A stretch of 8,527 nucleotides of DNA from an uncultured Clostridia bacterium (GCA_946539625.1 CAMNHT010000045.1:1-8527), one strand, 5' to 3'; shown: positions 1-6,778, numbered from the stretch's first letter. Notes: a model not told the origin generated them from the letters alone. Translations and numbers: made by a program.

Positions 1-917
1 CTGCGTCCTCCACCTCCGTCTCCTCGACCACGACCGCGCTGGACGTGTCGGTCATCGCGGATTCCGGCGTGCCGCACTCCAGGGAGGAGCTTGAAAACAT
101 CGAATTCACCGTCACGCGGCTCGATCAGTCGGTCGAAACCGTCAAACTGAAGGAGATCGCCACGGTCACGGAAACGACGACGCTTGCTTCGATCTCCCGT
201 ATTGATCAGCGGCGCTGCGTCACGATCACCGCGACGCTCGACGAGGGCAGAAACGTTACGCTCGTGAGCCGCGACGTACAGAAGGCGGTCGACGCTATCG
301 CGCTTCCCGCGGGATGCACGCTCGAATACGACGGGCAGAACGAGTCGATCAACAGTGCTTTGAAGGACCTTCTCTGGATGCTGGCGCTCGGCGTTCTGAT
401 CATCTATCTCATCATGGTCGCGCAGTTCCAGTCGCTGCTTTCCCCGTTCATCGTCATCGGTACCGTGCCGCTGGCGTTTGCGGGCGGATTCATTGCGCTG
501 TGGATCACCGGTGCGGAAATCGGCATTGTGCCGATGATCGGCTTCATTATGCTCGTCGGCATTGCGGTCAACAACGGCATCGTGCTCGTTGACTGCGCAA
601 ACCGCTTCCGTGAAGAGGGCATGGGCAAGCGCGACGCGATCGTCAAGGCGACCGTGATCCGCCTGCGTCCGGTTCTCATGACCGCGCTCACCACGATCCT
701 GGGTCTCTTGCCGCTTGCGATCGGGTTCGGCACCGGCGCGGAGATTGTGCAGCCGGTCGCAATCGTATGCATCGGCGGTCTTACTTACGCGACGCTGACG
801 ACCGCGTTCATCATCCCGGTGCTGTACGATATCTTCCGCCGTGACAGGAAGCCGGAAAAGGAATCCTCCCCCGCGCCGGTCGAGCACGAGCCGGAGCAGC
901 TTCCCGGACAGGCATGA
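1..917 (+). CDS. RND efflux permease, HAE1/AcrB type (C-terminal part; 5' end outside window)
   Basis: The reading frame is open to the left edge (first whole codon at 3) and ends with TGA at 915-917, giving 304 visible residues of a family usually about 1,000-1,050 long. The visible part starts in the second periplasmic/extracellular porter half, with VKLKEIATV followed by NRID-like SRIDQRR. It then runs through five membrane segments matching TM8-TM12: about residues 122-140, 146-166, 175-199, 223-243 and 250-276. The TM10-TM11 block GIAVNNGIVLVD...RLRPVLMTALTTILGLLPLAIG is diagnostic of the family; the Arg and Thr of TM11 used in proton relay in AcrB are present, but the TM10 Lys of AcrB is Asn here. 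The charged tail after TM12 ends in PGQA. These pumps export drugs, lipophiles or lipids using proton flux across the cytoplasmic membrane. Substrate cannot be inferred. Any adaptor gene would lie to the left, outside the window. The GTG at 45 is internal and not a start. Confidence 0.95.
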   Translation, partial: ASSTSVSSTTTALDVSVIADSGVPHSREELENIEFTVTRLDQSVETVKLKEIATVTETTTLASISRIDQRRCVTITATLDEGRNVTLVSRDVQKAVDAIALPAGCTLEYDGQNESINSALKDLLWMLALGVLIIYLIMVAQFQSLLSPFIVIGTVPLAFAGGFIALWITGAEIGIVPMIGFIMLVGIAVNNGIVLVDCANRFREEGMGKRDAIVKATVIRLRPVLMTALTTILGLLPLAIGFGTGAEIVQPVAIVCIGGLTYATLTTAFIIPVLYDIFRRDRKPEKESSPAPVEHEPEQLPGQA

Positions 918-931
918 CGCTGCCGGACGGG

Positions 932-954
932 GCATAAGCCGCTTATTGCGTTTT
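932..954 (+). terminator. Weak hairpin plus short T run after the RND gene (possible terminator)
   Basis: G932 to G938 can pair with C942 to C949 around a 3-nt CCG loop, with one bulged T at 947. The stem is AT-rich (ATAAG/CTTAT plus two GC pairs) and is followed by G and only four T residues. It lies 14 nt after the RND stop and overlaps the -35 box of the next gene. It may be a weak terminator or a chance hairpin. Confidence 0.28.
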
Positions 955-974
955 CACAAAATCCGTTCTATAAT
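946..974 (+). promoter_or_regulatory. Sigma-A type promoter for the YdcF-like gene
   Basis: A perfect -10 box TATAAT lies at 969-974. Exactly 17 nt upstream is TTGCGT (946-951), which keeps the TTG of the -35 consensus but only 3 of 6 bases overall. The predicted transcription start is near 981, giving a leader of about 35 nt before the ATG at 1016. The gene therefore probably has its own promoter and does not rely on readthrough from the RND gene. Confidence 0.65.
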
Positions 975-1004
975 AAACGCGGGAAACCGATTTTTCGATA
1001 TAGC

Positions 1005-1011
1005 GGGAGGT
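1005..1011 (+). promoter_or_regulatory. Shine-Dalgarno of the YdcF-like gene
   Basis: GGGAGGT ends 4 nt before the ATG at 1016 and is the best Shine-Dalgarno match at any start seen in the window. It fixes the start of the YdcF-like gene. Confidence 0.8.
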
Positions 1012-1015
1012 TCAT

Positions 1016-1900
1016 ATGAAACAGAACGCGTCGCTCCGGATCGTCTGCATGACGATCGTCTTTGCGGTCATTGTATCTTTTTGGGGGTGCGGCAGAAAAG
1101 CGGCAATTCCGTACGATCCGCAAGGCGTCCCGGATCTGATCGAAGAAATGGCAGTTGATTACGGCGCATACGGCACAGACGCCGAAGAGAAAACCGAGCA
1201 TCTGCTGAAGGAACTGGAAAAAGCCGACGCGGGCACCGCAGCGCGCTGGAGATCGATCATGAAGATCTGGATGTCAAAGGATCTCGGTCAGCCGCTGCAT
1301 TATGACATTCTTCCGGACGGATTGCCGGATACGGACGAACTGTGCATCGTGGTTCTGGGATTTCAGCTGAACCCCGACGGAACCATGCGGGAAGAACTGA
1401 TCCGGCGTCTCGAAGTCGCACTCGCAAGCGCGGAAAAATATCCCAACGCCTACATCGTTTGTACGGGCGGTGGCACCGCCGCTCAGAACGAATCCGCGTC
1501 CGAAGCGGGTGAAATGGCAAAGTGGCTCACGGGGCACGGCGTTGAGAAGCATCGCGTGATCGTGGAGGACAACTCGATCACAACCGCGCAGAACGCGATC
1601 TTCACCTATGACATTCTGACGTCCCGGTATCCCTCGGTAAGGAAGCTCGCGATCGTATCGAGCGATTACCACATCGCAACCGGGGAGCTTCTGTTTCGGG
1701 CAGAATCGATCCTCCGCGCAAGCGTACCGGGAAACGAAAGGCTCGAAGTGATTTCAAACGCCGCGTGGAAGGCGCCCTCCGGATCGCTTTCGACGATGTT
1801 TCAGGCAGGCGCGCTGATCGAGCTGTCCGGCGATGTTGAGACCGCATTCGAGATCTATTACGACAACTACGATATTCACGCGCTGCCTCCGCTGAAATGA
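1016..1900 (+). CDS. YdcF/SanA-like DUF218 family protein, probable membrane-anchored or lipoprotein
   Basis: A 294-residue protein. The N-terminus has a short basic start (MKQNASLR), a hydrophobic stretch at 9-23 and then Gly-Cys at 24-25, which looks like a lipoprotein signal or a single membrane anchor. The lipobox is atypical, with Phe and Trp at -3 and -2. Residues 26-105 form a charged, probably helical linker. The DUF218 domain covers about 108-240: the first strand IVVLGFQ (111-117), a glycine loop CTGGGTA (149-155), a serine/glutamate-rich helix (160-171), the DNSITTAQNA motif (185-194) and SSDYHIATGELLF (215-227), which corresponds to the Y-H motif of the family. Family members are envelope-associated proteins of poorly known biochemistry; E. 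coli SanA affects vancomycin sensitivity and E. coli YdcF has been reported to bind S-adenosylmethionine. No catalytic function can be assigned here. The start is supported by GGGAGGT and its own promoter. It converges on dnaB. Confidence 0.9.
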   Translation: MKQNASLRIVCMTIVFAVIVSFWGCGRKAAIPYDPQGVPDLIEEMAVDYGAYGTDAEEKTEHLLKELEKADAGTAARWRSIMKIWMSKDLGQPLHYDILPDGLPDTDELCIVVLGFQLNPDGTMREELIRRLEVALASAEKYPNAYIVCTGGGTAAQNESASEAGEMAKWLTGHGVEKHRVIVEDNSITTAQNAIFTYDILTSRYPSVRKLAIVSSDYHIATGELLFRAESILRASVPGNERLEVISNAAWKAPSGSLSTMFQAGALIELSGDVETAFEIYYDNYDIHALPPLK

Positions 1901-1920
1901 GCGAAGCATGTCAGAACACG

Positions 1921-1951
1921 AAAAAAACGGACCGCGGATGCGGTCCTTTTT
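1921..1951. terminator. Bidirectional intrinsic terminator between the YdcF-like gene and dnaB
   Basis: A perfect 7-bp GC-rich stem, GGACCGC (1929-1935) and GCGGTCC (1940-1946), closes a GGAT loop. It is flanked by seven A residues (1921-1927) and five T residues (1947-1951), so either strand gives a hairpin followed by a U run. It begins 20 nt after the YdcF-like stop and ends 9 nt from the dnaB stop, and should terminate both convergent units. Confidence 0.92.
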
Positions 1952-1960
1952 CATCTCTGT

Positions 1961-3298
1961 TCAGGCTTCTTCCGCCATTGTCCGGAATCTGGTGTACTCG
2001 CCCTGGAAGACGAGCTTGCAGGTCTCGATCGGACCGTGACGGTTCTTTGCCACGATCGCTTCGCTCTCGGGTCCCGCCGTTTCGTCGTAGACGGAGGCGC
2101 GGTACAGGAGGATGACCATATCCGCGTCCTGCTCGATCGAGCCGGATTCGCGAAGGTCCGAGATCATCGGTCGATGGTCCTGACGCATCTCCGGACCGCG
2201 GTTGAGCTGGCTTAGAAGGATGATCGGCAGATCGAGTTCGCGCGCAAGAAGCTTCATGGCGCGGGTCATGTCGGAAATCTCCTGCTGCCGGTTGTCGCTC
2301 TTGCGGCTGCCCATGCCGGTGCCCTGCATCAGCTGCATATAGTCGATGATGATGAGGTCCAGTCCCTGCTGTGCCTTCAATCGTCTGCACTTTGAGCGAA
2401 TGCTCGCGACCGTCGCGCCTGCGGAGTCGTCGATGAACAGCTTGCTTGCCTGCAGCGGCGCGGACGCTTCCATGAGCCGCTGCATCTCGGAATTGTCCAG
2501 GGAACCGTCCTTGATCTTCTGCGAGTCGACGGACGCCTCCGTGCACATGATACGCATCATCAGCTGTTCCTTGCTCATTTCGAGCGAGAACACGGCGACG
2601 GAACGGTTGTCGTGCAGTGCCGCGTACTGCGCGATGTTCATGGCAAACGCGGACTTGCCCATAGCGGGACGTGCGGCAAGGATGATGAGGTCGCTTTTTT
2701 GCAGGCCGTTCGTGAGCCGGTCGAGTTTCGAAAATCCCGTTGCGATGCCGGTGAGCTTACCCTTGCGGTTGACGATCTCGCCGATCTGGTTGATCGTATT
2801 CGGCACGATGTCGATCGCGGGGGTCAGCGTGTCCTCCGTCTTGCGCATGGAAATGTCATAGATCCTGCGTTCGGCGTCGTTTAAGGAATCCTCCACATCG
2901 CGGCGCTCGTTCATGCCGTCGCGGATCATGTCGTTGCCCACGCGGATGAGCGCGCGTTTGATGCTGTGCTCCTCGACGATCTTTCCGTAGTGCTGCACGT
3001 TTGCAGTCGTCGGCACAAAGCTCATGAGATCGGTCAGGTACACGAGCCCGCCGGCGCTTTCAAGCTTTCCGGCACGTTCGAGCGCGTTGCTGACCGTGAT
3101 CACGTCGACAGCGTTTCCCGCCTGCCGGATCGTGCGCATGGCTTCGAAGATGCTTGCATGCGCATCCTGATAAAAATCATCCGGTTTCAGCTGCTCCAGC
3201 ATGGAATCGAGCGCGCTTTCGTCCAGCAGCATCGCGCCGAGCACCGAGCGTTCCGCTTCTATGCTGTGGGGCAGGGATTCAATCGTTGCCTGTTCCAT
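1961..3298 (-). CDS. dnaB: Replicative DNA helicase DnaB (called DnaC in B. subtilis)
   Basis: A 445-residue protein, close to the usual 440-460. DnaB is a hexameric ring helicase that unwinds DNA ahead of the replication fork using ATP and recruits primase through its N-terminal domain. The N-terminal domain spans about 5-105 (SIEAERSVLGAML, then DDFYQDAH), followed by a linker helix and the RecA-like C-terminal domain from about 180. Visible motifs are GFSKLDRLTNGL (188-199), Walker A ARPAMGKS (209-216; Ala and Ser replace the commoner Ser and Thr), FSLEMSKEQL (237-246), Walker B LIIIDYMQLM (315-324), SQLNR (363-367), SDLRESGSIEQDAD (380-393) and AKNRHGP (417-423). Nothing essential is missing. 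It is the last gene of the operon. Its ATG directly follows the TAA of rplI, and its Shine-Dalgarno lies inside the rplI coding end, suggesting translational coupling. It stops just before the bidirectional terminator. Confidence 0.99.
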   Translation of the reverse strand: MEQATIESLPHSIEAERSVLGAMLLDESALDSMLEQLKPDDFYQDAHASIFEAMRTIRQAGNAVDVITVSNALERAGKLESAGGLVYLTDLMSFVPTTANVQHYGKIVEEHSIKRALIRVGNDMIRDGMNERRDVEDSLNDAERRIYDISMRKTEDTLTPAIDIVPNTINQIGEIVNRKGKLTGIATGFSKLDRLTNGLQKSDLIILAARPAMGKSAFAMNIAQYAALHDNRSVAVFSLEMSKEQLMMRIMCTEASVDSQKIKDGSLDNSEMQRLMEASAPLQASKLFIDDSAGATVASIRSKCRRLKAQQGLDLIIIDYMQLMQGTGMGSRKSDNRQQEISDMTRAMKLLARELDLPIILLSQLNRGPEMRQDHRPMISDLRESGSIEQDADMVILLYRASVYDETAGPESEAIVAKNRHGPIETCKLVFQGEYTRFRTMAEEA

Positions 3299-3308
3299 TT
3301 ATTCCTCT
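3299..3308 (-). promoter_or_regulatory. Shine-Dalgarno of dnaB inside the 3' end of rplI
   Basis: Read on the minus strand, AGAGG (3308-3304) is followed by 5 nt and then the dnaB ATG. The AGAGG is formed by the last Val-Glu-Glu codons of rplI, and the spacer contains the rplI TAA stop. Ribosomes ending rplI therefore stop exactly at the dnaB start. Confidence 0.75.
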
Positions 3309-3739
3309 ACGATCACTTTTACGGTCACCGAAATGCCTTCGAACAGGCTGAGCTTTGCGGTATATTCGCCGAGCGCGCGGATCGGATCGACCGTGATTTT
3401 CTTTTTATCCACGTCCACGCCCTTCTGCTCCTTCAGTGCAGCGGCGATCTCCTTGCCGGAAACGGTGCCGAACAGCTTGCCGTTTTCGCCGACGCGCGCC
3501 TTCACATGGATGGAATGCCCCTCCAGCGCCTGTGCGGTCTCACGCGCTTTAATACCCGCCGTAAACTTTCTGTGCTGCGCCGCGCTCTTCTGAATGTTTG
3601 CGGCGTTGATCGCCTGCGCGTCCGCAGGCTCCGCCATCTTCCGGGGAAACAGGAAGTTGCGCGCATAGCCGTCGCTGACATTGATCACTTCGCCCTTCTT
3701 GCCGCTGCCCTTTACGTCTTCCAAAAGCAATACCTTCAT
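3299..3739 (-). CDS. rplI: 50S ribosomal protein L9
   Basis: A 146-residue protein, the normal length for bL9. L9 binds 23S rRNA near the base of the L1 stalk and helps keep reading frame and translational fidelity. The N-terminal domain (1-52) starts [18 protein letters not shown] and carries the L9 signature [20 protein letters not shown] (13-32). A connecting helix (about 41-75) joins the C-terminal domain, which shows [16 protein letters not shown] (87-102) and [19 protein letters not shown] (120-138). The start ATG is preceded by AAAGGA with an 11-nt spacer (3756-3751), slightly long but the only candidate. The stop TAA abuts the dnaB ATG, and the gdpP stop lies just upstream of its Shine-Dalgarno. 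The place between gdpP and dnaB is the conserved Bacillota arrangement. Confidence 0.99.
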   Translation of the reverse strand: MKVLLLEDVKGSGKKGEVINVSDGYARNFLFPRKMAEPADAQAINAANIQKSAAQHRKFTAGIKARETAQALEGHSIHVKARVGENGKLFGTVSGKEIAAALKEQKGVDVDKKKITVDPIRALGEYTAKLSLFEGISVTVKVIVEE

Positions 3740-3757
3740 CGTCCGTACCGTCCTTTC

Positions 3758-5698
3758 TTATCTCTCGGGATTCTCTGTTTCATACCAGTCGATCGCTTCC
3801 TCAAGCTTTGCAAGCGCTTCGTCCGAGGTCGCGCCTTTGAGCTGTGCGCCTGCCATCGTAAGATGTCCGCCGCCTCCCAGCCGTTCGAGGATAACCTGCA
3901 CGTTGATCTGTCCGTAGCTTCTTCCGGAGATGGCGACCTGTTCGTCGGTCTCCGCAAGCACGAACGCCGCGTAGATGCCGCGGATGCCCAATAGCTCGTC
4001 CGCCGCCTGCGCCGCCAAAAGCTGACTGTCCGGCGCGTTCTTGTCACACATCGAGATCGCAATGCCGCTCTTGCGGATCTTCGCACGCTCGACGACGTTT
4101 GCGCAGCGCACGTAGCTTTCATAGTCGTTCTGGAACATCTGCTTCACAGAGCTCAGGTCCGCACCGTTGCGGCGGAGATACCCCGCCGCGTCGAACGTGC
4201 GTGAGCCGACGTTGAACGCGAACTGCTTCGTGTCAACCGTGATGCCGGCAAGCAGAGCGCTGCAGGTGAACGCCGAAGGCTTCACGCTGTCCGCAAAGTA
4301 CTGCATGACCTCGGTCACCATCTCGCTCGCGCTTGACGCGCGCGTTTCAAGATAATGCAGCGTCGCGTTGTCGATATAGTCCGCGCTGCGGCGATGGTGG
4401 TCGATGAGCACGATATGCTCCGTCATATTCAAAAGCTGCGGCGCGACCGTGACCGACGCGCGCTGCGTATCCACCACGACGAGCACCGAATTGTTCTGCA
4501 TCATCTGCGCAGCCTGTTCCGGCGTAATGATCAATGACCCGGCGCCGGAGCGTTCGAGCGTTCTCACGGCGTCCTCGATCGTGGTGTTTACCGCGTCGAG
4601 CACGATATAGGCGTGTGTTCCGACATGATTGGCGCAGGTCACGATGCCGAGCGCCGCACCGATGCAGTCCATGTCGGAATTGCGGTGTCCCATGATGAAT
4701 ACGTCGCCGCTGTTTTCAAGCAATTGAAACAGCGCTTTCGAGAACAGTCTTGCCTTGACGCGCGACTGCCGCGGGTCATGCTGCCGCTTTCCGCCGAAGA
4801 AACGGTATTCCGTGCCGTCCTTCAAAACGACCTGGTCGCCGCCGCGGCCCAAAGCCAGCTCCAGCGCGCGTCGCGCGTCCTGTTCGGACTGCGCAAGCCG
4901 CGGCGCGATGCCGAAGCCCATCGACAGCGAAACCGCCGAGGACGAACCGGTATCGATCCTGTGCGCCTGATCCAGCAGCGCAAACTTTTCCTGCTCAAGC
5001 TGCTGCATCTGCTTTGCTTCGAGCACCATAATGAACCGCCCGTTGTCGTAACGGCGGTACAGTCCGCCGAGACGCTTGGAAAGATCCGCGATCAACCGTT
5101 CGACCTCCGCCAGCACCGCCGTGCTGTGGATCTGCGTATCGCTCAGAAGCTCCTCATAATTGTCGACCAGGATCATCGCCACGTACGGACGCTGTTCGGT
5201 ATAAAGCCTTTGATAATGCGCCGCCTCCGTACGGTCGAGCCAGTACTGCAGTACGAGTTTTTTTTCTTTCTCGCGTTGCAGAAGCATGTTCATGACCTGG
5301 TAATTGCTGCCGTTCAGCTCGATATGCAGGGTACGGATCGGGTTCTCGCCGTCAAACTCGGGGACTACGTCATGAATGTCCTGCCCGTCGAACAGCGATG
5401 CAAAGGCGTTGTTGCGCCAGGTAACCCGTCCCGCAAGATCCACGATCGCACACGGAATGGAAATATTGTTTGCGATCGAAGATACCGCGCTGTCGTTTTC
5501 GCGAAAGACGCGGTCCATCTTTGCCTGCTGCTTTTGGGAAATGCGATGGAGCAGCAGCGCCATGGTCCCCAGCCATAAGAGGCATACGCCAAGCACCGCC
5601 GCCGCAACGACGTATTGCCTTGTAAAGAGCGCGATCGCTCCCGCGCCGAGCAAAGCTATTGCCGCATGTGCGATCAGGATCCCTCTGTATTGTTTCAT
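3758..5698 (-). CDS. gdpP: GdpP-type cyclic-di-AMP phosphodiesterase (DHH-DHHA1, YybT family)
   Basis: A 646-residue membrane enzyme (B. subtilis GdpP is about 659). GdpP hydrolyses c-di-AMP to pApA and so controls potassium and osmolyte balance, cell-wall stress and beta-lactam tolerance. Order of parts: two membrane helices within about 7-51; a PAS-like sensor domain about 70-160 (heme-binding in studied homologues); a degenerate GGDEF domain about 170-300, where the signature is replaced by YDNGRF (217-222), as usual in this family; the DHH domain about 330-490; and the DHHA1 domain to the C-terminus. Metal and catalytic residues are intact: GHRNSDMDCIGA (337-348), VVVD (407-410), IDHH (432-435), ITVDT (486-490), and the substrate loop GGGGHLTMAG (608-617). 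The frame stays open for 240 codons upstream, but this start is preferred because translation then begins at the two membrane helices, the ATG overlaps the yybS TGA (ATGA), and GGGGGA lies 5 nt upstream. Confidence 0.97.
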   Translation of the reverse strand: MKQYRGILIAHAAIALLGAGAIALFTRQYVVAAAVLGVCLLWLGTMALLLHRISQKQQAKMDRVFRENDSAVSSIANNISIPCAIVDLAGRVTWRNNAFASLFDGQDIHDVVPEFDGENPIRTLHIELNGSNYQVMNMLLQREKEKKLVLQYWLDRTEAAHYQRLYTEQRPYVAMILVDNYEELLSDTQIHSTAVLAEVERLIADLSKRLGGLYRRYDNGRFIMVLEAKQMQQLEQEKFALLDQAHRIDTGSSSAVSLSMGFGIAPRLAQSEQDARRALELALGRGGDQVVLKDGTEYRFFGGKRQHDPRQSRVKARLFSKALFQLLENSGDVFIMGHRNSDMDCIGAALGIVTCANHVGTHAYIVLDAVNTTIEDAVRTLERSGAGSLIITPEQAAQMMQNNSVLVVVDTQRASVTVAPQLLNMTEHIVLIDHHRRSADYIDNATLHYLETRASSASEMVTEVMQYFADSVKPSAFTCSALLAGITVDTKQFAFNVGSRTFDAAGYLRRNGADLSSVKQMFQNDYESYVRCANVVERAKIRKSGIAISMCDKNAPDSQLLAAQAADELLGIRGIYAAFVLAETDEQVAISGRSYGQINVQVILERLGGGGHLTMAGAQLKGATSDEALAKLEEAIDWYETENPER

Positions 5699-5709
5699 TT
5701 CCGTCCCCC
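5695..5709 (-). promoter_or_regulatory. ATGA start-stop overlap coupling yybS to gdpP
   Basis: On the minus strand the gdpP ATG (5698-5696) shares two bases with the yybS TGA (5697-5695). A modest Shine-Dalgarno GGGGGA (5709-5704) lies 5 nt before the ATG, inside the last yybS codons. This is a typical arrangement for reinitiation, so amounts of the two membrane proteins are probably linked. Confidence 0.85.
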
Positions 5710-6735
5710 GTTCTCTTTCGCATTCGTCGGATTCCGTAATGCCGATAAAAATCCCAGCAGTGTCAGAACAACGCCCGTTGCCGGCGGCAGCAGGATCAGC
5801 AGGATGATCGTTATCCAAAAGATCCCGTTCCGACCGAACCGCGAGCCGAACCTTCGTACCGTGCAAAGTCCGCCGAGCCCACAGGGCACTCGCCACATCA
5901 CCGCCGCAGCGCCCGACAGCGCGCTCGCCGTATGCCAGCCGAACATGCCCAAAAGCATCGTCGCGAACAGGAACACGCCTGCAGCAATTACGTACCGGCG
6001 TTCGCACCGCCATTCCGAAAACGGCGGCAGTTTCATAAGCGCCGCGCCGCCGTGCCGATTGAAGAGATGCGAAAGCAGTACGCCGAAGAGCGCCGCCGCC
6101 ATTGACGGTATCAGCAGGATCGCCGCACAGTAGGCGTCCGCGTTGACACGAAGCATTTTGACGACCAGCTCCGCTTCCGCAGCCAGTCCCGTCTCGCCCG
6201 TCGGATCTGCCGAGACGGCAAGGCGATTCAGCACCTCTCCGAACAATCCGACCGTCTGCTTGTAGGAAGCGTATGCATCGCCGGACCGGATGCGTTCCCG
6301 AAGGCATACGAACACGAACAGTGCAGCAAGATTCACAAACGACGCATAGATCACCGTCCGGAAGTTCGAGAGCTTCATCCGCTGCAAGCCGTACAATCCC
6401 ACGCCGGGGATCGCGCACAGCAGCGCCGTATACAGCGCGTCCGTCGGATCAGCGGTCACAATAAGACCTGCGCCGAATGCGAACACGGCAAGCACCAAAA
6501 GGATCCACGGCGAGATCCGGTACGCAAGCCTTGCCCACACCGGCGGCACGGCGCAAAGCAGCAGCACGGTAAGAAGCTGCCTGACCGTGACCGCCGAAAG
6601 CATCTGCTCCGGCGTTCCCGTCGTGCTGCGCCACGTGCCGGACGAAACGAACGCAAGCGCAAACGTTCCGAGCGCTGCAGCAATCAGAAACAGCAGGATT
6701 CGATCTGTCGGTTCGGTACGATTACAAGATTCCAT
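5695..6735 (-). CDS. yybS: DUF2232 family multi-pass membrane protein (YybS-like)
   Basis: A 346-residue, very hydrophobic protein of unknown function, a little longer than B. subtilis YybS (about 309). I see roughly eight membrane segments, near residues 13-32, 50-70, 76-94, 98-117, 127-145, 200-224, 248-266 and 304-330. A soluble stretch lies at about 146-199, and the loop LPPFSEWRCERRYV (236-249) resembles the conserved PPF-x-W loop of DUF2232. Family assignment rests on this loop, the topology and above all on position directly upstream of gdpP, as in B. subtilis. It may assist or regulate GdpP, but that is inference from coupling only. Start: an in-frame TAA lies only 9 nt upstream (6747-6745), and no ATG, GTG or TTG follows before Met44, which would drop the first membrane helix, so ATG at 6735 is the only good start. 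It has no Shine-Dalgarno and the promoter lies immediately upstream. Confidence 0.85.
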   Translation of the reverse strand: MESCNRTEPTDRILLFLIAAALGTFALAFVSSGTWRSTTGTPEQMLSAVTVRQLLTVLLLCAVPPVWARLAYRISPWILLVLAVFAFGAGLIVTADPTDALYTALLCAIPGVGLYGLQRMKLSNFRTVIYASFVNLAALFVFVCLRERIRSGDAYASYKQTVGLFGEVLNRLAVSADPTGETGLAAEAELVVKMLRVNADAYCAAILLIPSMAAALFGVLLSHLFNRHGGAALMKLPPFSEWRCERRYVIAAGVFLFATMLLGMFGWHTASALSGAAAVMWRVPCGLGGLCTVRRFGSRFGRNGIFWITIILLILLPPATGVVLTLLGFLSALRNPTNAKENGGRK

Positions 6736-6741
6736 AATCCC

Positions 6742-6770
6742 ATTTTACGCGCTTTCCGTCACCTCGTCAA
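6742..6770 (-). promoter_or_regulatory. Sigma-A type promoter of the yybS-gdpP-rplI-dnaB operon
   Basis: On the minus strand TTGACG (6770-6765, 5 of 6 consensus) is followed by a 17-nt spacer and TAAAAT (6747-6742, 5 of 6). Six bases (GGGATT) separate the -10 box from the yybS ATG, so a start 7 nt past the -10 box falls on the A of the ATG at 6735. This is the best combined promoter match I found, and it predicts a leaderless transcript. Confidence 0.78.
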
Positions 6771-6778
6771 GCAAAACG

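Noticed and set aside
45..47. GTG at 45 as the start of the first gene
   Set aside because: The frame is open to the left edge and the sequence before the GTG continues the RND porter domain; a protein starting here would be only the C-terminal third of the family.
953..974. TTCACA (953-958) as the -35 box for the TATAAT at 969
   Set aside because: The spacer would be only 10 nt. TTGCGT at 946-951 has the ideal 17-nt spacing and was used instead.
841..1158. A 105-codon plus-strand open frame spanning the RND stop, the spacer and the YdcF-like start
   Set aside because: It overlaps both supported genes out of frame, crosses the promoter, and has no family resemblance.
1911..2546. A 211-codon minus-strand open frame in another frame of dnaB
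   Set aside because: It overlaps the invariant Walker B and C-terminal motifs of dnaB and runs through the terminator; its translation is low-complexity and Arg/Gly-rich.
2966..3994. A 342-codon plus-strand open frame antisense to dnaB, rplI and gdpP
   Set aside because: It crosses three real genes on the other strand, has a composition typical of a reverse-strand shadow (many Arg, His, Leu, Ala) and no recognisable motif.
4960..5200. GdpP as an active diguanylate cyclase because of its GGDEF-like domain
   Set aside because: The GGDEF signature is replaced by YDNGRF, a degeneration normal in the GdpP family; the intact DHH/DHHA1 residues support phosphodiesterase activity instead.
4613..5578. 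A 321-codon plus-strand open frame antisense to gdpP
   Set aside because: It lies entirely opposite conserved GdpP coding sequence and reads as a codon shadow with no domain signature.
5699..6418. A 240-codon open extension upstream of the gdpP start, in the same frame and strand
   Set aside because: It lies wholly inside yybS in another frame, is arginine- and cysteine-rich with no family features, and the ATGA overlap plus membrane helices at the chosen start fit known GdpP proteins. Long open shadows are expected in GC-rich DNA.
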